Assembly (NCBI GenBank): GCA_024235875.1
Contig: JACKLP010000006.1
Coordinates: forward strand, 124,001-188,000
Direction: 5' to 3'
Length of the DNA: 64,000 bases
Origin: Burkholderiaceae bacterium
GTDB taxonomy: Bacteria > Pseudomonadota > Gammaproteobacteria > Burkholderiales > Burkholderiaceae_E
Both the position numbers and the translations under genes were made by a program. The first letter of the stretch is position 1; the number at the start of each line of letters is the position of its first letter. The notes under the pieces are model-generated. The model was not told the origin of the DNA and searched no databases. It was given only the letters and a program-made list of their open reading frames with translations. Below are positions 52,779 through 61,253 of this stretch, one piece after another.

Positions 52779-54311
52779 ATGAACCAGACCGTATCGCTGA
52801 TCCGCCACGCCACCCTGCGACTGAACCCTGACGACGATGTCGTGATCGCTGCGCGCCCGCTCCAGGCCGGGACCCGCGTGGAGGCCGAAGGCGTCGTGTG
52901 CAATGCCGCGGTTCCGCCCGGCCACAAGCTGGCGGTGCGCGCCGTCGCCAAGGGGGCGCCGGTGCGCCGCTACGGCCAGATCATCGGCTTCGCTACCGCC
53001 GACATCGCGCCGGGCGACCATGTCCACTCGCACAACCTGGCCTTCGACACCTTCGAGCGCGACTACGCCGTCGGCGCCGATCGCCGACCTCCGCCCGCGA
53101 TCGACTCGCCGGCGACCTTCCAGGGCATCCGGCGGGCCGACGGCCGCATCGCGACGCGCAACTACATCGGGGTGATCTCCACCGTGAACTGCTCGGCCTC
53201 GGTGTCACGCTATGTGGCCCAGCATTTCACGCCCGAGCGCCTGGCCGCCTACCCCAACATCGACGGCATCGTGCCGATCACCCATGGCACGGGTTGCGGC
53301 ATGGCAGCCAGCGGCGAGGGCATGGACCTGTTGCATCGCGTGCTCGCCGGATTTTGCCGGCACCCGAACTTCGGCGGCGTCGTGATCATCGGGCTCGGCT
53401 GCGAGGCGAACCAGATGGGCGCGTTGTTCGAGGCCACCCATCTGGCCGAGAGCGGCACGCTCAAGCCCTTGATCATCCAGGACGCGGGCAGCCGCGCCAC
53501 CGTGCAGGCGGGCATCGCGGCAGTCGAGTCGATGCTGGCGGCGGCCAACGACGTCCGACGCGAACCGGTTGCGGCCAGTCACCTCACGCTCGCGCTGCAG
53601 TGCGGCGGATCGGACGGCTACTCGGGCATCACCGCGAATCCCGCGCTCGGCGCCGCCGCCGACCTGCTGGTCGCGCACGGCGGCACCGCGATCCTGTCCG
53701 AGACCCCCGAGGTCTATGGTGCCGAACACCTGCTCACGCGCCGAGCGGTCTCGCAGGAGGTGGCCGACAAGCTGATCCGGCGCATCCACTGGTGGGAGGA
53801 CTACACGGCCAGACTGAACGGCAGCATGGACAACAATCCGTCGCCGGGCAACAAGGCCGGTGGCCTGACGACCATTCTCGAGAAATCGCTCGGCGCGGTC
53901 GCCAAGGGCGGCAGCACCGACCTGGTCGACGTCTACGAGTATGGCGAGCCGGTCAGTGCGCGCGGCTTCGTCTTCATGGACACGCCTGGATACGATCCGT
54001 GCTCCATCACCGGCCAGGTCGCCGGTGGCGCGAACATCGTCTGCTTCACCACCGGACGCGGCTCGGTCTACGGCTGCAAGCCGGCGCCGTCCATCAAGCT
54101 CGCGACCAATTCTCCGCTCTACGAGCGCATGCGCGACGACATGGACGTCAACGCCGGCGAGATCGTCGATGCCGGCAAGAGCGTCCAGGACAAGGGACGC
54201 GAGATCTTCGAGTTGATGCTGCGCGTGGCCAGCGGAGAGCGCACGAAGTCCGAGATCAACGGCATCGGCGACGACGAGTTCGTCCCCTGGCAGATGGGCG
54301 CCGTGATGTAG
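52779..54311 (+). CDS. UxaA-family dehydratase (altronate/galactarate dehydratase-like)
   Basis: 510 residues from the ATG at 52779 (GAGGAG, 7-base spacer). The N-terminal SAF domain (about 1-100) has GHKLAVRAVAKGAPVRRYGQ and HVHSHN. The large domain (about 115-505) has GIRRADGRIATRNYIG, TVNCSASV, THGTGCGMA, CGGSDGYSGITANPALG and MDNNPSPGNKAGG. The layout equals E. coli UxaA, with SAF and catalytic parts fused. Sulfolactate sulfo-lyase SuyA/SuyB has the same domains on two chains and is an alternative. It converges on the Cys-rich protein gene. Confidence 0.88.
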   Translation: MNQTVSLIRHATLRLNPDDDVVIAARPLQAGTRVEAEGVVCNAAVPPGHKLAVRAVAKGAPVRRYGQIIGFATADIAPGDHVHSHNLAFDTFERDYAVGADRRPPPAIDSPATFQGIRRADGRIATRNYIGVISTVNCSASVSRYVAQHFTPERLAAYPNIDGIVPITHGTGCGMAASGEGMDLLHRVLAGFCRHPNFGGVVIIGLGCEANQMGALFEATHLAESGTLKPLIIQDAGSRATVQAGIAAVESMLAAANDVRREPVAASHLTLALQCGGSDGYSGITANPALGAAADLLVAHGGTAILSETPEVYGAEHLLTRRAVSQEVADKLIRRIHWWEDYTARLNGSMDNNPSPGNKAGGLTTILEKSLGAVAKGGSTDLVDVYEYGEPVSARGFVFMDTPGYDPCSITGQVAGGANIVCFTTGRGSVYGCKPAPSIKLATNSPLYERMRDDMDVNAGEIVDAGKSVQDKGREIFELMLRVASGERTKSEINGIGDDEFVPWQMGAVM

Positions 54312-54315
54312 ATGC

Positions 54316-54352
54316 GGCGCAGGGCACGGCCCCCCGGCCCGCGCCCTGCGCC
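54316..54352. terminator. Bidirectional hairpin between the UxaA-like and Cys-rich genes
   Basis: GGCGCAGGGC (54316-54325) and its exact complement (54343-54352) form a 10-bp stem with a 17-base loop. It sits 4 bp after one stop and 5 bp before the other. No T tract. Confidence 0.6.
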
Positions 54353-54357
54353 ACGGC

Positions 54358-55614
54358 TCAGATCGGGAACTGGAACGCCGGACCCACGCCCGCGCCGACA
54401 CCCGCTTTCGCCTGCACGCCCACGCCGCCGGCCACGGTGATTCCCTGGAACACGAACCGGGGCTTGGGCGTGAGTTCGATCCCGAACGAGGCCGACACGC
54501 TGCCGGCCGCGCCCGCGGCCGCGCCACCGTCGACGCTCACGACCAACGACCAGCCGTCGAAGGACTTGATGTCTTCGGTCAGGAAAGAGAATTGCAGCGT
54601 GCCCGTGGCCGCCGCGCCCGGCACCGATCCCTGCAGGCCGACCGTGGCCGTCTTGCGAAAACCCGACCAGCGCCGCGTGCTGTGCGAGACCTCGACCGAG
54701 CCGCCACCGCTGACCGCATAGGGCGAGCTCAGGTCGATGCCGGCCCCGACGCTGACCGTCTGGAGTCCTTGGGCCGCGGCGGCCTTGTCGATTTCGGCGT
54801 CACGGATGCTCTCGAGCTTGCCGTGCGCGGCATAAGCCTTCTGGTGCGCGGGCAGCTTGCGCTGGACCAGCGCGATCAGGCTGGAGAATTTCCTTACCTC
54901 GCGCGTGGCGCGCTGCACGATGTCGCGCGGGATCGGCAGGTCGATCTTGGGCCACCGGATCGTGACCCGGACACAGGCATCGCGCATCTTCGTCAGGTCG
55001 CTGCCGATCGCCAGGCTGCGCTTGTAGCCTGCCGGGCATTGGTAGCAACGCGCCTGCAGGCCATTGCGGAACGATCCGGCCGGGCAACCCGCCTTGCCGC
55101 GCTGGGTTCCGCGCGCGAAGCGGTCGGGATCGGTGCGCTTGCACGCATTCGCTGACGAGATCGGCGCCACGGTGCGATGGAATCCGCCCGGGCACGCATA
55201 GCAGTGACCGTCGCCGACGTGCCAGAACTGGCCCGAACCACGCGGACAATCGGTCTTGAGCAGCCCGGTGCCGCGGCCGTGCCGCACGGCGCGGGCGTGA
55301 CGGGTCGCGCCATCGAGCTTGCAGGCACGCCCGCCTGCCACGTTGGGATCGATCGTGCGGTGATAGCCCTTCGGACAGGACCAGCAGGTCCCGTTCCAGA
55401 CGTGCAGGAAGGCGCGATCCAGCTGGCCGCTCGCCGGGAATGAGGCGGCACAGTCCTTGGGCTCGCCGGCGAACTTCGCCGGCGCACCGACGATCGACAC
55501 GCCCGGCTTGGGCGGCGGCTTCGCGTTGGCCGACCCCGGCACCGAGGCGACCAGCGCGAGCACGAGGCAAAAGACCGCCCGGACCCATCGACCCGGCAAG
55601 AATTCGGTGACCAT
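54358..55614 (-). CDS. Secreted protein with three four-cysteine CxxCPxG repeats and a Gly-rich C-terminal domain, unknown function
   Basis: 418 residues. A signal peptide (VFCLVLALVASVPGSANA) is cut near residue 31. Three repeats follow with Cys at 55/77/80/98, 123/138/141/158 and 177/190/193/214. Each contains C-x2-C-P-x-G-[YF]-x-R (CWSCPKGYHR, CYACPGGFHR, CYQCPAGYKR), so 12 mature Cys can form six disulfides or metal sites. A helical linker (about 225-280) leads to a Gly/Ala/Ser-rich, probably beta, domain (285-418) ending GVGAGVGPAFQFPI. No TM helix in the mature protein. I do not recognise a family. It stands alone among metabolic genes, convergent to the UxaA-like gene. Confidence 0.85.
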   Translation of the reverse strand: MVTEFLPGRWVRAVFCLVLALVASVPGSANAKPPPKPGVSIVGAPAKFAGEPKDCAASFPASGQLDRAFLHVWNGTCWSCPKGYHRTIDPNVAGGRACKLDGATRHARAVRHGRGTGLLKTDCPRGSGQFWHVGDGHCYACPGGFHRTVAPISSANACKRTDPDRFARGTQRGKAGCPAGSFRNGLQARCYQCPAGYKRSLAIGSDLTKMRDACVRVTIRWPKIDLPIPRDIVQRATREVRKFSSLIALVQRKLPAHQKAYAAHGKLESIRDAEIDKAAAAQGLQTVSVGAGIDLSSPYAVSGGGSVEVSHSTRRWSGFRKTATVGLQGSVPGAAATGTLQFSFLTEDIKSFDGWSLVVSVDGGAAAGAAGSVSASFGIELTPKPRFVFQGITVAGGVGVQAKAGVGAGVGPAFQFPI

Positions 55615-55681
55615 GCTCGCTCCTGATTGTTGTCGGTTCTCATGACCGGGGGCGGCCCGCGACCCGGATCAGAACGCCGGC

Positions 55682-55729
55682 GCGCCGGATTAGTTGACGA
55701 AAAGTTGCAATCTATTCCCGATCCGGCGC
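55682..55729. repeat. 9-bp inverted repeat flanking an AT-rich core in a divergent gap
   Basis: GCGCCGGAT (55682-55690) and ATCCGGCGC (55721-55729) flank 30 bp that are markedly more AT-rich than the surroundings and contain TTGACG. It lies in the 243-bp gap between the Cys-rich gene and the iron alcohol dehydrogenase gene, so it may include their promoters or an operator. Confidence 0.4.
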
Positions 55730-55857
55730 CGGCGTGCGTCGACGCCACGCAGTCCGTTCCGGATACGGTCGATCGCGCGGGCCCCGATCGCGCCGGGCCC
55801 GATGGCATCGGCCGGGCGATACACTGCGAGGATTCGACAATCACCCAGGAGACACCG

Positions 55858-56997
55858 ATGGCCCTGATCCCGCTCGTCAACCGATTGCAGTTCGACTTCG
55901 GTGCCATTGCCCTTCTCGGGTCCGAGCTCGAGCTGCTCGGGATCACCCGACCGCTGATCGTGACCGACAAGGGCGTGGTCGGCGCGGGCATCAGCGACCG
56001 GGTTCGTGCCCACATCCCCGACGGCCTGGCGGTCGCGTTCTACGACGGCACACCGGCGAATCCGACCGAGGCCGCGGTTCGGGAAGCCACGGCGCTGTTT
56101 CGCCAGCACGACTGCAACGGCCTGATCGCGATCGGCGGCGGGTCGCCGATGGACCTCGCCAAGGGCGTGGCACTGGCGGCGACTCACGACGCCACGTCGC
56201 TGTTCGAGTTTTCGGCCGTACAGGGCGGCCTCGCGAAGATTTCCAATCGTTGCGCGCCGGTGGTCGCGATTCCGACCACGGCGGGCACCGGCAGCGAAGT
56301 CAGCCGCGGCGGGGTGATCATCATGGACAACGGTGCCAAGCTGGCGATCGGCAGCCCGTTCCTGATTCCGCGTGCCGCCATCTGCGACCCCGAGCTCACG
56401 CTCGGCCTGCCGGCAGCCGTCACCGCCGGCACCGGCATGGATGCCATCGCGCACTGCATCGAGGCCTATTGCGTCGACATGGCCAGCCCGCCGGTCGACG
56501 CGATCGCGCTCGACGGGCTCACCCGAGCCTGGAATCATCTCGAGCGCGCGGTGCGCGACGGCGGCGACCGCCAGGCACGCTGGGAGATGATGATGGCCGC
56601 CTCGGAAGGCGCGCTCGGCTTCAACAAGGGGCTGGGCGCCGTCCACGCGCTCTCGCATCCGACCGGCGCGCTCAAGGGGCTGCACCACGGCACGCTCAAC
56701 GCGGTCTACCTCCCCGAGGTCGTTCGGTTCAATGCACCGGTCCTTGGCGAGCGACTCGGCGGCCTGGGGCGGGCCATGGGCCTGCCGGCGGGCGAACACA
56801 ACGCCGACGGAATCGCGCAGGCGATCCGCGAGCTCAACGCGCGGATCGGCATCCCCGCCGGCCTCGGCGCGATGGGCGTGTCCGAAGCCGACGCCTCCGG
56901 CATCGCCGAGGCCGCCACGCGCGACCACACCCATTTCCAGAATCCGCGGCGCGCCACCGCCGACGAATACCGCCAGATCGTGCTGGCCTCGCTCTGA
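55858..56997 (+). CDS. Iron-containing alcohol dehydrogenase
   Basis: 379 residues; AGGAG precedes the ATG. NAD-binding GGGSPMDLAKGVAL and PTTAGTGSEVSR (about 90-145), and metal ligands in GMDAIAHCIEAY (Asp and His) and HALSHPTGALKGLHHGTLNA (two His) are as in the family. Members act on short alcohols, 4-hydroxybutyrate, lactaldehyde or maleylacetate. The gene is followed directly by the alpha/beta hydrolase gene. Confidence 0.9.
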   Translation: MALIPLVNRLQFDFGAIALLGSELELLGITRPLIVTDKGVVGAGISDRVRAHIPDGLAVAFYDGTPANPTEAAVREATALFRQHDCNGLIAIGGGSPMDLAKGVALAATHDATSLFEFSAVQGGLAKISNRCAPVVAIPTTAGTGSEVSRGGVIIMDNGAKLAIGSPFLIPRAAICDPELTLGLPAAVTAGTGMDAIAHCIEAYCVDMASPPVDAIALDGLTRAWNHLERAVRDGGDRQARWEMMMAASEGALGFNKGLGAVHALSHPTGALKGLHHGTLNAVYLPEVVRFNAPVLGERLGGLGRAMGLPAGEHNADGIAQAIRELNARIGIPAGLGAMGVSEADASGIAEAATRDHTHFQNPRRATADEYRQIVLASL

Positions 56998-57005
56998 GGC
57001 GCGTC

Positions 57006-57968
57006 TTGAACGCACCGGCTATGGGCGCCCAGCCATCGGCGGCCGGGCCCGCGGACTGCATGCGGGTCACGGCCGACGACGGACACCCGATCGACGTGCA
57101 CGAATGGGCGCCCGCGATGCCGGCCCGTGCGATGGTGCTGATCTCGCACGGAATGGGCGAGCATGGCCGGCGCTATCGCCAAACGGCGGCGCACCTGAAT
57201 TCGAACGGCCTGCACGTGTTCGCGCACGATCACCGCGGACACGGCCAGCGCGAGCTCGACGCCGGTCGCGCCGGCGACCTCGGGGCCGGCGGCTTCGAGG
57301 CACTGGTCGATGACATCGCCCTTGTCTGCAGCGCATTGCGCGCGCGTCATCCGGCGCTGCCGCTGGTGCTGCTCGGTCACAGCATGGGTTCCTTCGCGGC
57401 GCAGATCTTCGTCACCCGGCACAGTGCGCTCATCGATGCGCTGGTATTGAGCGGAAGCGCCGCGCTCGATCTGCGCGAGACGCAGCGACGCCGTACCGAA
57501 TCGAACCCCGCGCCAGTCCGACGACTCGAGAGCTACAACGCAGCAATCCCCGATGCGCGAACGCCCTTCGACTGGCTCAGCCGCGACCCGGCCGTGGTCG
57601 ACGCCTACCTGGCCGATCCGCTGTGCGGCCATTCGCTCGATGTCGCATCACGCCGAACGATGGTCGAAGCCGCGCTGCGTGCGGCGCGCCCCGATCTTCT
57701 GCGGGCCATCGCGCCTTCACTGCCGGTGCTGATCCTGAGCGGCGAGTGCGACCCGGTCAACGACAGCCTGCGCTGGCACGATCCGCTGGTCGCGCGCTAC
57801 CAGGCACTCGGGCTGGACGAGGTCTCGGCACGCGTCTACCCGGGGGCTCGCCACGAGATCCTGAACGAGACCAACCGGGACGAGGTCCATGCCGACCTGG
57901 TCGCGTGGATCGATCGCGTCAGCGCAAGACGAGATTGTCGCGATGAATCAGCTCGGGCTCCTCGATGA
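57006..57968 (+). CDS. Alpha/beta hydrolase, monoacylglycerol-lipase-like
   Basis: 320 residues from the TTG at 57006, chosen because GAGG lies 6 bases upstream at the preceding stop; an ATG at 57021 (315 residues) lacks a site. The oxyanion region SHGMGEHGRRY, nucleophile GHSMGSF, Asp in LSGECDPVN and His in YPGARHEILNE make a complete triad in the order of monoglyceride lipases. No signal peptide. Its last 50 bp overlap the convergent proB gene, so the C-terminal 16 residues are encoded opposite the end of ProB. Confidence 0.83.
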   Translation: MNAPAMGAQPSAAGPADCMRVTADDGHPIDVHEWAPAMPARAMVLISHGMGEHGRRYRQTAAHLNSNGLHVFAHDHRGHGQRELDAGRAGDLGAGGFEALVDDIALVCSALRARHPALPLVLLGHSMGSFAAQIFVTRHSALIDALVLSGSAALDLRETQRRRTESNPAPVRRLESYNAAIPDARTPFDWLSRDPAVVDAYLADPLCGHSLDVASRRTMVEAALRAARPDLLRAIAPSLPVLILSGECDPVNDSLRWHDPLVARYQALGLDEVSARVYPGARHEILNETNRDEVHADLVAWIDRVSARRDCRDESARAPR

Positions 57969-59052
57969 ATCCGAGGATCGCCGCGATCTGCGTCGACGGC
58001 TTGCCCATGATCCGGCGCGTGTCGGCCGACGAGTAGTTGCAAAGACCGCGCGCGATCTCGCGCCCGTCGGGGTCGTGACAAGCCACCACTTCGCCGCGCT
58101 CGAACTCACCGCTGACGCGGGTCACGCCAATCGACAAAAGGCTGCGGCCATTCTGTCGCAATGCGGTGGTCGCACCCGCGTCGAGCCACAGCGTGCCGCG
58201 CAACTGCAGGTGGTCGGCCATCCACTGCTTGCGCGCGGCCAGCCGCTGCGTCGGCGCCAGGAACTGCGTGCCGATCGTCTCGCCGCGCGCGAGTCGCAGC
58301 AGCAGATCGGGCTCCAGCCCGGAGGCCACGATCGTGTGCGCGCCGCTTTGCGCGGCGCGACGGGCGGCCAGCACCTTGGTCAGCATCCCGCCCTTGCCGA
58401 TCGCCGAACCCGCGCCGCCGGCGATCTGCTCGAGCGCAAGGTCGTCGGCGCGCACCGCGGGCAGCAGCGTGGCCGTCGGATCGCGACGCGGATCGGCAGT
58501 GAACAAACCCGCCTGGTCGGTCAGGATGACCAGGGCATCGGCTTCGATCAGGTTGGTCACCAGGGCCGCCAGCGTGTCGTTGTCGCCGAACTTGATCTCG
58601 TCGGTGACGACGGTGTCGTTCTCGTTGATGATCGGCACCACGCCAAGACCGAGCAAGGTGCGCAGCGCCGAACGTGCGTTCAGATATCGGGTGCGATCCG
58701 ACAGGTCGTCGTGCGTGAGCAGCACCTGGGCGCTGCGCAGGCCGAATCGGCGCAGGCAGGACTCGTAGGTTTGCGCCAGCCCCATCTGCCCGACCGCAGC
58801 CGCTGCCTGCAGGTCGTGGATCTCGGTGGGCCGCCGGGCCCACCCGAGGCGCTGCATGCCCTCGGCCACGGCACCCGACGAAACGATCAGCACCGCCCGT
58901 CCCTGCCCGTGGAGCTCGGCGATCTGGCGCGCCCAGACCGAGATCGCGGCCTCGTCGAGGCCGCGACCATGGTTCGTGACCAGGCTGGAGCCGACCTTCA
59001 CGACGATTCGCCGGGCATTCGCCAACAGCGGCTGGGGCACGGGCGTGCTCAC
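57919..59052 (-). CDS. proB: Glutamate 5-kinase
   Basis: First step of proline biosynthesis, phosphorylating glutamate. 377 residues: amino-acid kinase domain (1-260; VVKVGSSLVTN, IVSSGAVAEGM, INENDTVVTDEIKFGDND, GTGGM-like AIGKGGMLTKV) and a C-terminal PUA domain (about 280-365). Proline feedback inhibition is usual in the family. It overlaps obgE upstream by ATGA and the alpha/beta hydrolase downstream by 50 bp. The partner proA is not in the window. Confidence 0.95.
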   Translation of the reverse strand: MSTPVPQPLLANARRIVVKVGSSLVTNHGRGLDEAAISVWARQIAELHGQGRAVLIVSSGAVAEGMQRLGWARRPTEIHDLQAAAAVGQMGLAQTYESCLRRFGLRSAQVLLTHDDLSDRTRYLNARSALRTLLGLGVVPIINENDTVVTDEIKFGDNDTLAALVTNLIEADALVILTDQAGLFTADPRRDPTATLLPAVRADDLALEQIAGGAGSAIGKGGMLTKVLAARRAAQSGAHTIVASGLEPDLLLRLARGETIGTQFLAPTQRLAARKQWMADHLQLRGTLWLDAGATTALRQNGRSLLSIGVTRVSGEFERGEVVACHDPDGREIARGLCNYSSADTRRIMGKPSTQIAAILGFIEEPELIHRDNLVLR

Positions 59053-60167
59053 GCGTCGTCTCCGGGCTCGACGTCATCGGCCAGGCGCGCGTCGTCGAAG
59101 CGTACGTCCGGTGTCGCCGTCTCGGGCGCGCGCAGCGCATCGAGGCCCGCGTACACCGCGCGGCACAAGGCCTCGCAACCTTCGCGCGTGAGCGCCGAGA
59201 TCGCATGCACATGATGCTCGTCGAACGGAATCGCGCTGCGACCGCGGCCGCGATAGGCGCGCACGAACTCGGCGATCCGTTGTTCGCGCTCATCCGGCGG
59301 GATCATGTCGATCTTGTTCAGCACCAGCCAGCGCGGCTTTTCGTAGAGATCGGGATCGTACTTGCGCAACTCTGCCAGGATCGCGCGGGCATCGCGCGCG
59401 GGGTCGGCGTCCGGGTCGAACGGCGCGAGGTCCACCAGATGAAGCAGGATTCGTGTCCGCTGCAGGTGCCGCAGGAACTGGTGGCCAAGCCCCGCCCCCT
59501 CGGCCGCGCCTTCGATCAGGCCCGGAATGTCGGCGATCACGAAGCTCTTGCCGACGTCGACCCTCACCACGCCCAGGTTCGGATGCAGCGTCGTGAACGG
59601 GTAGTCGGCAATCTTCGGGCGTGCATTGCTGACGGCCGCAATGAACGTGGACTTGCCCGCATTGGGCAGGCCGAGCAGCCCGACGTCGGCAAGCACCTTG
59701 AGCTCGAGCTGCAGCGAACGCGCCTCGCCCGGCTTGCCCGGCGTCGACTGACGCGGCGCGCGGTTGGTACTGGACTTGAAATGGATGTTGCCCAGCCCGC
59801 CCTGGCCGCCACGAGCCAGCAGTTCTCGCTGACCGTGCTCGGTAAGATCGCAGATCAGCTCGCCACTGTCGGCGTCGCGAACCTGGGTGCCTACCGGCAT
59901 GCGCAGCACGATGTCCTCGCCGGCGGCGCCGTACTGGTCGGAACCGCGGCCGTGCTCGCCGTTGCGCGCCTGGTGCCGGCGCGCATAGCGATAGTCGATC
60001 AGGGTGTTGATGTTCAGGTCGGCCTCGGCCCAGACGCTGCCGCCACGCCCGCCGTCGCCACCATTGGGCCCGCCCTTGGGAATGAACTTCTCGCGCCGGA
60101 ACGAGACGATGCCGTTGCCGCCGTTTCCGGCCGCCACCTCGATCCTGGCTTCGTCGACGAATTTCAT
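59049..60167 (-). CDS. obgE: Obg GTPase (CgtA), ribosome assembly
   Basis: 372 residues. The glycine-rich Obg fold (1-158; VDEARIEVAAGNGGNGIVSFRREKFIPKGGP) precedes the G domain (about 160-335). G1 is GLPNAGKST, G2/G3 DIPGLIEGAAEGAGLGHQFLRH, and G4 LNKID. A short acidic C-terminal tail follows, as usual. The protein binds the 50S subunit and links GTP/ppGpp to ribosome maturation. A strong intrinsic terminator ends 28 bases before its ATG, so expression may depend on readthrough from rpmA. Confidence 0.96.
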   Translation of the reverse strand: MKFVDEARIEVAAGNGGNGIVSFRREKFIPKGGPNGGDGGRGGSVWAEADLNINTLIDYRYARRHQARNGEHGRGSDQYGAAGEDIVLRMPVGTQVRDADSGELICDLTEHGQRELLARGGQGGLGNIHFKSSTNRAPRQSTPGKPGEARSLQLELKVLADVGLLGLPNAGKSTFIAAVSNARPKIADYPFTTLHPNLGVVRVDVGKSFVIADIPGLIEGAAEGAGLGHQFLRHLQRTRILLHLVDLAPFDPDADPARDARAILAELRKYDPDLYEKPRWLVLNKIDMIPPDEREQRIAEFVRAYRGRGRSAIPFDEHHVHAISALTREGCEALCRAVYAGLDALRAPETATPDVRFDDARLADDVEPGDDA

Positions 60168-60195
60168 CTTCTGGGAGGCTGCTCACGGAGCTGAG

Positions 60196-60222
60196 AAAAA
60201 AAGCCCCGCGAAGCGGGGCTTT
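60196..60222 (-). terminator. Intrinsic terminator between rpmA and obgE
   Basis: On the minus strand AAAGCCCCGC-TTC-GCGGGGCTTT forms a 10-bp stem, with seven T in a row counting those of the stem. It lies 48 bp after the rpmA stop. It is the clearest intrinsic terminator in the window. Confidence 0.88.
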
Positions 60223-60269
60223 GCTCGGGCCCCTTCATGCGAGGCCCCGGTCATACGCCCGCCCGGGTT

Positions 60270-60530
60270 CTACCCGCGCGGCTCGATGCTGACCGTCTGG
60301 CGTCGTTGCGCGCCCTTGACCGCGAAGCGCACCGTGCCCTCGGTCAGCGCGAACAGCGTGTGGTCGCGGCCGATGCCGACGTTCTCGCCCGCATGGTACT
60401 TGGTACCGCGCTGGCGGATGATGATCGCGCCGGCCGAGACGCTCTCGCCGCCGTAGATCTTGACGCCGAGCATCTTCGGCTTGGAGTCACGCCCGTTGCG
60501 CGTCGAGCCGCCGCCTTTCTTGTGTGCCAT
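60270..60530 (-). CDS. rpmA: Ribosomal protein bL27
   Basis: 86 residues. MAHKKGGGSTRNGRDSKPK is the conserved N-terminus that reaches the peptidyl-transferase centre. No N-terminal cleaved extension as in Firmicutes. IYGGESVSAGAIIIRQRGTK and HAGENVGIGRDHTLFAL follow. The ATG at 60530 has GGAG upstream. It lies 72 bp after rplU, the usual order. Confidence 0.97.
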   Translation of the reverse strand: MAHKKGGGSTRNGRDSKPKMLGVKIYGGESVSAGAIIIRQRGTKYHAGENVGIGRDHTLFALTEGTVRFAVKGAQRRQTVSIEPRG

Positions 60531-60602
60531 TCGTGTTTCTCCTTCGATCGCCGTCCGCGGTGCCCGATCGGGCACCCGGGCGGATCATCATGGCAGCCCG
60601 GA

Positions 60603-61253
60603 TCAGGCCGGGCGGCCGCCGTCGAGTTCGTCCTGGAGCTTCTTGAGCGCGTCCCAGTCGCCGCTGGCGGCCAGGCCGGCCTGCTGCGGCCAGGTGGTCG
60701 GATCGTGCGACGCGAAGCGCGAGCCGGCCGCAGCCAGCAACTCCTTGAGCCGCTCGACCGGGGTCTGCGCGAGCTGTGCGAAGGTGAGGATGCCCGCATC
60801 ATGGAAGACTTGGCAGATCTTCGGGCCGATCCCCTCGACCTTGGTCAGGTCGTCGCGCTCGCCGGCCGGCGCCGCGGCGGCGACCGCCGTCGCTGCGGTC
60901 GCTGTCGCCACCGCACCGGCATCGGCGCTGGCTTCTCCGATCGCGGACGCGATGCGGCTGACGAAGATCTCGGTGAAGCGCTGGCGATGGCCCTGCGTCT
61001 TGCGATAGTGCTTGCGACGACGCATCTTGAAGATGCGAACCTTCGGATGCTGCCCGTGGGAAAGCACCGTTGCCGAAACCGTCGCCCCGTCCACCAGCGG
61101 GGCGCCAATGGCGACCTGCTCGCCATTGCCGACCGCCAGCACCTGGTCGATCGTGATTTCAGCTCCGATGTCCGCCGGCATCTGTTCTATTTTCAATTTG
61201 TCGCCGGCTGCAACCTTGTACTGCTTGCCGCCGGTTTTTATGACCGCGTACAT
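60603..61253 (-). CDS. rplU: Ribosomal protein bL21 with C-terminal helix-hairpin-helix extension
   Basis: 216 residues, twice the usual 103. Residues 1-103 are normal bL21 (MYAVIKTGGKQYKV, GHRQRFTEIFVSRI). An Ala-rich linker (104-132) leads to a helix-hairpin-helix-like domain (135-178; LTKVEGIGPKICQVFHDAGI) and a final helix (198-211). The frame is continuous and stops once, so this is a true extension. HhH units of this kind bind nucleic acid or mediate protein contacts. The ATG at 61253 has GAGG about 9 bases upstream. Confidence 0.93.
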   Translation of the reverse strand: MYAVIKTGGKQYKVAAGDKLKIEQMPADIGAEITIDQVLAVGNGEQVAIGAPLVDGATVSATVLSHGQHPKVRIFKMRRRKHYRKTQGHRQRFTEIFVSRIASAIGEASADAGAVATATAATAVAAAAPAGERDDLTKVEGIGPKICQVFHDAGILTFAQLAQTPVERLKELLAAAGSRFASHDPTTWPQQAGLAASGDWDALKKLQDELDGGRPA

